Assembly (NCBI GenBank): GCA_017431185.1
Contig: JAFRLP010000460.1
Coordinates: forward strand, 1-37,151
Source of the DNA: Victivallales bacterium
Lineage (GTDB): Bacteria > Verrucomicrobiota > Lentisphaeria > Oligosphaerales > Oligosphaeraceae
Length of the DNA stretch: 37,151 nt
Direction: 5' to 3'
The notes under the pieces were generated by a model that was not told where the DNA came from, ran no database searches, and saw only the letters and a program-made list of their open reading frames with translations. Numbering within the stretch: position 1 is the first letter of the stretch; each line of letters starts with the position of its first letter. A program made the translations under genes and the position numbers. This document shows, one piece after another, positions 33,420-37,151 of this stretch.

Positions 33420-33434
33420 GGGGGGGGGAGAGCC

Positions 33435-36400
33435 ATGTTCGCCAGTTTCTTTGTCAGCCGCCCCAAATTCGCCATTGTCATTTCCCTGGTGATTTCCCTG
33501 CTGGGCACGGTTTGCCTGCTGCGCCTGCCCATCGCCGAGTACCCTGAAATCGCACCGCCCACGGTGCAGGTCACCGCGACCTATCCGGGCGCCACCAGCC
33601 AGGTGCTCACTGAAACAGTGGCCACGGTCATCGAGGAGCAGTGCAACGGAATCGAAGACCTGCTCTATTTCAAGTCCGACTCCGACAATAACGGAAACTA
33701 CACCCTGACTTTGACCTTCAAGCCTGGCATTGACGGGGACATCGCCCAGGTCAATGTGCAGAACGCCATCCAGCGCGCCACGAGCCAGCTGCCGGCCCTG
33801 GTGCAGCAAATCGGCGTCACCTGCCAGAAGCAGTCCACCGACATTGCCGCCGTCTATGTGTTCATGACGGATGACAAGGCCCTCTCGGAACTGGACTTGA
33901 ACAACTATGTCCGAATGAATGTGCGGGACGCCTTCGCCCGTCTGCCCGGAATGGGCAACGTTCAAATCCTCGGGCAGCACAACTACTCGATGCGCATCTG
34001 GCTTGACCCGTTCAAGATGGCGGCCCTAGGGGTCTCCCCCGAACTCGTCATGGGCAAGCTCAACAGCCAGAACCTGGCCGCCGCGGCGGGCGCGGTGGGC
34101 AGCGAGCGCTCCAGCGACTGCATCCAGGTCAAGCTCAACGTGAAGGGGCGCCTGCGCACCCCCGAGGAATTCGCGGAGATCATCCTGAAGAGCACTGACC
34201 GCGGCGAGCAGGTGCGCCTGGGGGACGTGGCCACCCTTGAACTGGGCGCGGAACGATACGTGGACGAGGGCGCCTTCAATGGGCGCACATCCGTCGCGCT
34301 GGCCCTGTTCAGGCAGACAGGGGCCAACGCGGTCCAGCTTGTCAAGGACGCCAATGCAATGCTTGCCGAACTGCGCACCCATTTCCCGGAGGGACTGGTG
34401 GATGTGCTGGCCTACGACCCGTCTGACTACATCATGGAGAATGTCCGGGAAATCGCCCGCACACTGATTTTCACCATAGCGCTGGTCATCCTCATCACAT
34501 GGCTGTTTTTGCAGGACTGGCGCGCCAGCCTGGTGCCCGCCATCGCCATCCCCGTGTCGTTGCTGGGCACCTTTTTCGTGATGGCGCTGCTTGGCTACTC
34601 CATCAATGTCCTGACGATGTTCGGCCTCATCCTGGTCATCGGCTCACTGGTTGACAACGCCATTGTCGTGGTGGAGAACACAAGCCGCATCATCAACGAG
34701 GAGCATCTTGACGCGCGGCAGGCGACCATCAAAAGCATGGGGCAGATCACCAGCCCCGTCATCGCGGCCACCCTGGTGGTCTGCGCCATCTATGCGCCGA
34801 TGGGGTTCTACGGCGGCATCATCGGCACCATCTACATCCAGTTCGCCATGGTGATGTGCGTTGCGCTGCTCATTTCCCTGGTCAACTCGCTCACGCTGTC
34901 CCCCGCGCTGTGCGCCCTGCTGCTCAGGCCGCAGTCCTCCTCCCGTCGGCCATTCATCCTTTTCAGGGTGTTCGAGAATTTCATCGATGGCTGCAAATGG
35001 GCCTCGCTGAAAGTCTCCGTGCTGATGGTGAGGCGCCTGTTCATCATGGTGGCGCTGATGGCGGCTGTCGGCGTGGCGCACTGGGGGCTGCTCAAGCGCA
35101 TCAACGGCGGCTTCCTGCCGGACGAGGACAAGGGTTCCCTTCTCTGCGAACTGGAGCTTCCGCCTGGCGCCGCCCTGGCGCGGACCAGCGAGGCGTGCGA
35201 GCAGTTCACCAATGCCGTCAAATCCATTCCAGGCGTGCGGAACGTCACCACCGTGGCCGGCTATTCCCTGATGTCGGGCGCCGCCGAGAACCTGGGCTTC
35301 ATGATCGTCGATTTGCGGCGGTGGCCGGAACGGCCTTCCAAGGACCTCTCCATCTCCGCGATCCGCGACCGCGTCATGGGATGCGCCAACCAGATGCCCG
35401 AGGCGCAGCTCCGCGTGTTCCAGCCGCCCGCCATCATGGGCCTTGGCGTGACCGGCGGCGTGACACTCGCCTTCCGCACAACAGGAGACGACACGCCGCT
35501 GGAATTCGAGTCGCAGGTAGGCAAACTCCTCGGACTGCTCAACGACAAGGCGCTCAATCCCGATGTGCTTTACGCCTTCTCCTCCTACAACGCCAGCACA
35601 CCCCAGCGGTTCCTGGACATTGACCGGCACAAGGCGGAGGCGCTGGGCGTGTCCACGGACAGCATCTTCACCACCTTGCAGAACCATTTCGCCGGCATCT
35701 ACGTCAACGACTTCAACATCAGGGGATATTCCTTCCAGGTCAAGACAGAGCTTTCCCGCAGTGAAAGGGCGGTCATGGATGACCTGGAGAATGTGCTGGT
35801 GCAGAACAGCCGCGGCGAGATGGTGCCGCTGATTTCCCTCTGCGAGGTCAAAAGCGAACTGGGCGCGCGAAAGCTGGAGCGCTTCAACCAGAACCTGTCG
35901 GCGACCGTCACCGTCATTCCCCGCCCCGGCGCCTCCACCGGAAAACTGATGGCCGACATCAGGGGGCTCATCGACAAGAACTACTCCAACGACTACTCCC
36001 TGAGCTGGACGGACATGTCCTACCAGGAGGACAAGAACCAGGGCCGGATGTGGCTTCTGATGCTGATGGCCCTCACCTTTGCCTACCTGTTCATGGCGGC
36101 GCAATACGAGTCCTGGACGATTCCAATCCCCGTGGTCCTCACCGTCTCCTTTGCGACGCTGGGCGGCCTGCTGGCGCTTTACCTTGGCCACCGTCTGCTG
36201 GACATCTACGCGCAACTGGGCCTCATCATGCTGGTTGGCCTCTGCTCCAAGTCCATCATCCTGATGGTCGAGTTCTGCATGCAGCGCAGAGCGGCGGGAA
36301 GGAGCGTGGAGGAGGCGGCGGCGGACGGTTTCGACGTGAGATACCGAGCGGTGATGATGACCGCCTGGTCCTTCATCATAGGCGTGCTGCCGCTTCTGTT

Positions 36401-36563
36401 CGCATCGGGGGCCGGCGCCGAGGCACGTCGGATGATTGGCGTCACCACCTTCTGGGGAATGCTAGCGGCCTCCACCATCGGCCTTGTCTTCGTGCCTCCG
36501 CTCTACGCCCTTTTCCAGCGGCTCGCCGAGTTCTGCTCCGGGCGTTCCGGCCAGGGTGGCTGA
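33435..36563 (+). CDS. RND efflux pump, inner-membrane permease (AcrB/HAE1-like)
   Basis: The 1042-residue product has full AcrB-like length and layout. It starts with MFASFFVSRPKFAIVISLVI (TM1), followed by a large periplasmic loop, TM helices at about 340-560, a second periplasmic loop and TM helices from about 870. In TM4 the motif is LVDNAIVVVEN: Asp407 is present but the adjacent position 408 is Asn instead of the Asp of E. coli AcrB. The TM10 Lys is kept (GLCSKSIILMVEF, about 939). A G-rich ribosome site precedes the start, 15 bp after the adaptor gene. Substrates are probably hydrophobic toxins or drugs. Module C copy 2 follows the stop. Confidence 0.95.
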   Translation: MFASFFVSRPKFAIVISLVISLLGTVCLLRLPIAEYPEIAPPTVQVTATYPGATSQVLTETVATVIEEQCNGIEDLLYFKSDSDNNGNYTLTLTFKPGIDGDIAQVNVQNAIQRATSQLPALVQQIGVTCQKQSTDIAAVYVFMTDDKALSELDLNNYVRMNVRDAFARLPGMGNVQILGQHNYSMRIWLDPFKMAALGVSPELVMGKLNSQNLAAAAGAVGSERSSDCIQVKLNVKGRLRTPEEFAEIILKSTDRGEQVRLGDVATLELGAERYVDEGAFNGRTSVALALFRQTGANAVQLVKDANAMLAELRTHFPEGLVDVLAYDPSDYIMENVREIARTLIFTIALVILITWLFLQDWRASLVPAIAIPVSLLGTFFVMALLGYSINVLTMFGLILVIGSLVDNAIVVVENTSRIINEEHLDARQATIKSMGQITSPVIAATLVVCAIYAPMGFYGGIIGTIYIQFAMVMCVALLISLVNSLTLSPALCALLLRPQSSSRRPFILFRVFENFIDGCKWASLKVSVLMVRRLFIMVALMAAVGVAHWGLLKRINGGFLPDEDKGSLLCELELPPGAALARTSEACEQFTNAVKSIPGVRNVTTVAGYSLMSGAAENLGFMIVDLRRWPERPSKDLSISAIRDRVMGCANQMPEAQLRVFQPPAIMGLGVTGGVTLAFRTTGDDTPLEFESQVGKLLGLLNDKALNPDVLYAFSSYNASTPQRFLDIDRHKAEALGVSTDSIFTTLQNHFAGIYVNDFNIRGYSFQVKTELSRSERAVMDDLENVLVQNSRGEMVPLISLCEVKSELGARKLERFNQNLSATVTVIPRPGASTGKLMADIRGLIDKNYSNDYSLSWTDMSYQEDKNQGRMWLLMLMALTFAYLFMAAQYESWTIPIPVVLTVSFATLGGLLALYLGHRLLDIYAQLGLIMLVGLCSKSIILMVEFCMQRRAAGRSVEEAAADGFDVRYRAVMMTAWSFIIGVLPLLFASGAGAEARRMIGVTTFWGMLAASTIGLVFVPPLYALFQRLAEFCSGRSGQGG

Positions 36564-36597
36564 AGCCAGGGGGACGCCGCAACCATAGTCGGGCCGA

Positions 36598-36641
36598 CGC
36601 GGCCAATACGGCATCTGACCAGCATCAGTGACTGAAGGATT
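36598..36641 (-). repeat. Dispersed repeat family 2 (module C), copy 2
   Basis: This is the inverted partner of 15803-15846 (four mismatches in 44 bp). Read on the minus strand it is followed after a short spacer by GCGGCGTCCCC (36573-36583), the start of module D, so the order C then D matches that at 15803-16005. Confidence 0.7.
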
Positions 36642-36685
36642 ACAAAGCATCCCTGGCGCCGAAAAGACAAAGTGCGCATTGACGC

Positions 36686-36713
36686 TTGCGTAACTTCGCG
36701 CGAATGCTATAGT
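36686..36713 (+). promoter_or_regulatory. Promoter of the DUF4353-like gene
   Basis: TTGCGT (36686-36691) and TATAGT (36708-36713) are 16 bp apart, 65 bp upstream of the start codon. Confidence 0.5.
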
Positions 36714-36777
36714 AAGCGTTGTGCAAATACACGGAAGAGCAAGTCACCCATCCCACCCCCAAAAAGGAGGTCCTTAG

Positions 36778-37151
36778 ATGACCAGAAAGATTGCATGCAT
36801 ATTCGCATCGCTGATATGCGCCATGCTGTGTTCGGCGTACACGACAGACAATGCGACCTTCTTTGAGTTCAGCGACACCGGCGTGACCGTGACGGAGGGC
36901 AAATACACGGGCTACAAGACCTCCGGCGCCGCCGTCACCCTCAATGGCGCGGGCACCTACGTCTTTTCGGGCGAGTGCTCCGACGGCTCCATCAAAGTCG
37001 CCAAGGCGACCACCGGGACCGTGCGCATTGTCCTGGCGGGACTGACTCTGACGAACACAGGGACGGAAACCACGGCGGTTGCGCCGCTCCTCGTCAACAA
37101 GAGCAACACGGTCGTCATCGAGGCCTTCGAGGGCACCACCAACACCTTGGC
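36778..37151 (+). CDS. Secreted DUF4353/Cthe_2159-like carbohydrate-binding protein (start only)
   Basis: The frame opens at ATG 36778 with a perfect AAGGAGG 8 nt upstream and runs off the right edge after 124 codons. Residues 1-19 are a signal peptide (MTRKIACIFASLICAMLCS). The following repeats, SGAAVTLNGAGTYVFSG, DGSIKVAKATTGTVRIVLAG and APLLVNKSNTVVIEAFEG, match the right-handed beta-helix style of the Cthe_2159 family. That family binds cellulose or acidic sugars on the cell surface. Assignment rests on sequence style over the first third only. Confidence 0.78.
   Translation, partial: MTRKIACIFASLICAMLCSAYTTDNATFFEFSDTGVTVTEGKYTGYKTSGAAVTLNGAGTYVFSGECSDGSIKVAKATTGTVRIVLAGLTLTNTGTETTAVAPLLVNKSNTVVIEAFEGTTNTL

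Noticed and set aside
34644..36215. Minus-strand open frame of 523 codons
   Set aside because: Antisense shadow of the RND pump gene, rich in His, Arg and Gln and without any motif.
1..37151. CRISPR arrays, rRNA genes, prophage modules
   Set aside because: No regularly spaced direct repeats, rRNA sequence or phage structural genes were seen on either strand.

Overview
The window most likely comes from a Lentisphaerota bacterium (Victivallis-like, PVC group). The basis is indirect: pseudopilins with the N-terminal cleavage/methylation helix and a C-terminal H-X9-DG motif, many one-component regulators next to secreted carbohydrate-active proteins, DegT-type aminotransferases, Gfo/Idh and enolase-superfamily sugar enzymes, and a DUF4838 protein. 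No rRNA or marker gene is present to confirm it. Coding DNA is moderately GC-rich; promoter regions are AT-rich with sigma70-like boxes. There is no CRISPR array, phage module, transposase or integrase.

Left third (1-9957). A DegT/DnrJ aminotransferase and a large exported TIM-barrel glycosidase-like protein (running off the left edge) form a minus-strand operon, diverging from an AraC regulator. A pseudopilin gene converges on the AraC gene with a 25-bp overlap. Next come a DUF1232/DUF445 membrane-protein pair with a good promoter, and a minus-strand operon of a galactonate-dehydratase-like enolase-superfamily enzyme and an SDR.

Middle (10100-24700). A DUF234-type AAA ATPase and a quinone oxidoreductase converge inside a pair of inverted ~117-bp repeats. 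One repeat supplies the last codons and stop codon of a Gfo/Idh oxidoreductase. Then come an internally deleted epimerase, a LacI regulator, a mosaic of REP-like repeats, and a compact unit of GntR regulator, pseudopilin and DUF4838 secreted protein. A DUF4143 ATPase, an AraC regulator and a divergent sialidase with an unusual C-terminal extension follow.

Right third (24700-37151). A secreted coiled-coil protein of unknown function, tRNA-Thr(UGU), a pyruvate phosphate dikinase gene broken by one apparent 1-nt deletion, a 35-aa basic protein and aspartate-semialdehyde dehydrogenase form a housekeeping block. After it come a 5'-truncated pseudopilin, a small exported protein, an RND efflux adaptor/pump pair behind a structured leader, and the start of a secreted DUF4353-like carbohydrate-binding protein.

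Two themes stand out. First, transcription factors, single pseudopilins and exported carbohydrate-active proteins recur together, which may mark a surface glycan-acquisition system (inference). Second, hairpin-rich repeat families are dispersed as inverted pairs and have remodelled gene ends and intergenic regions.
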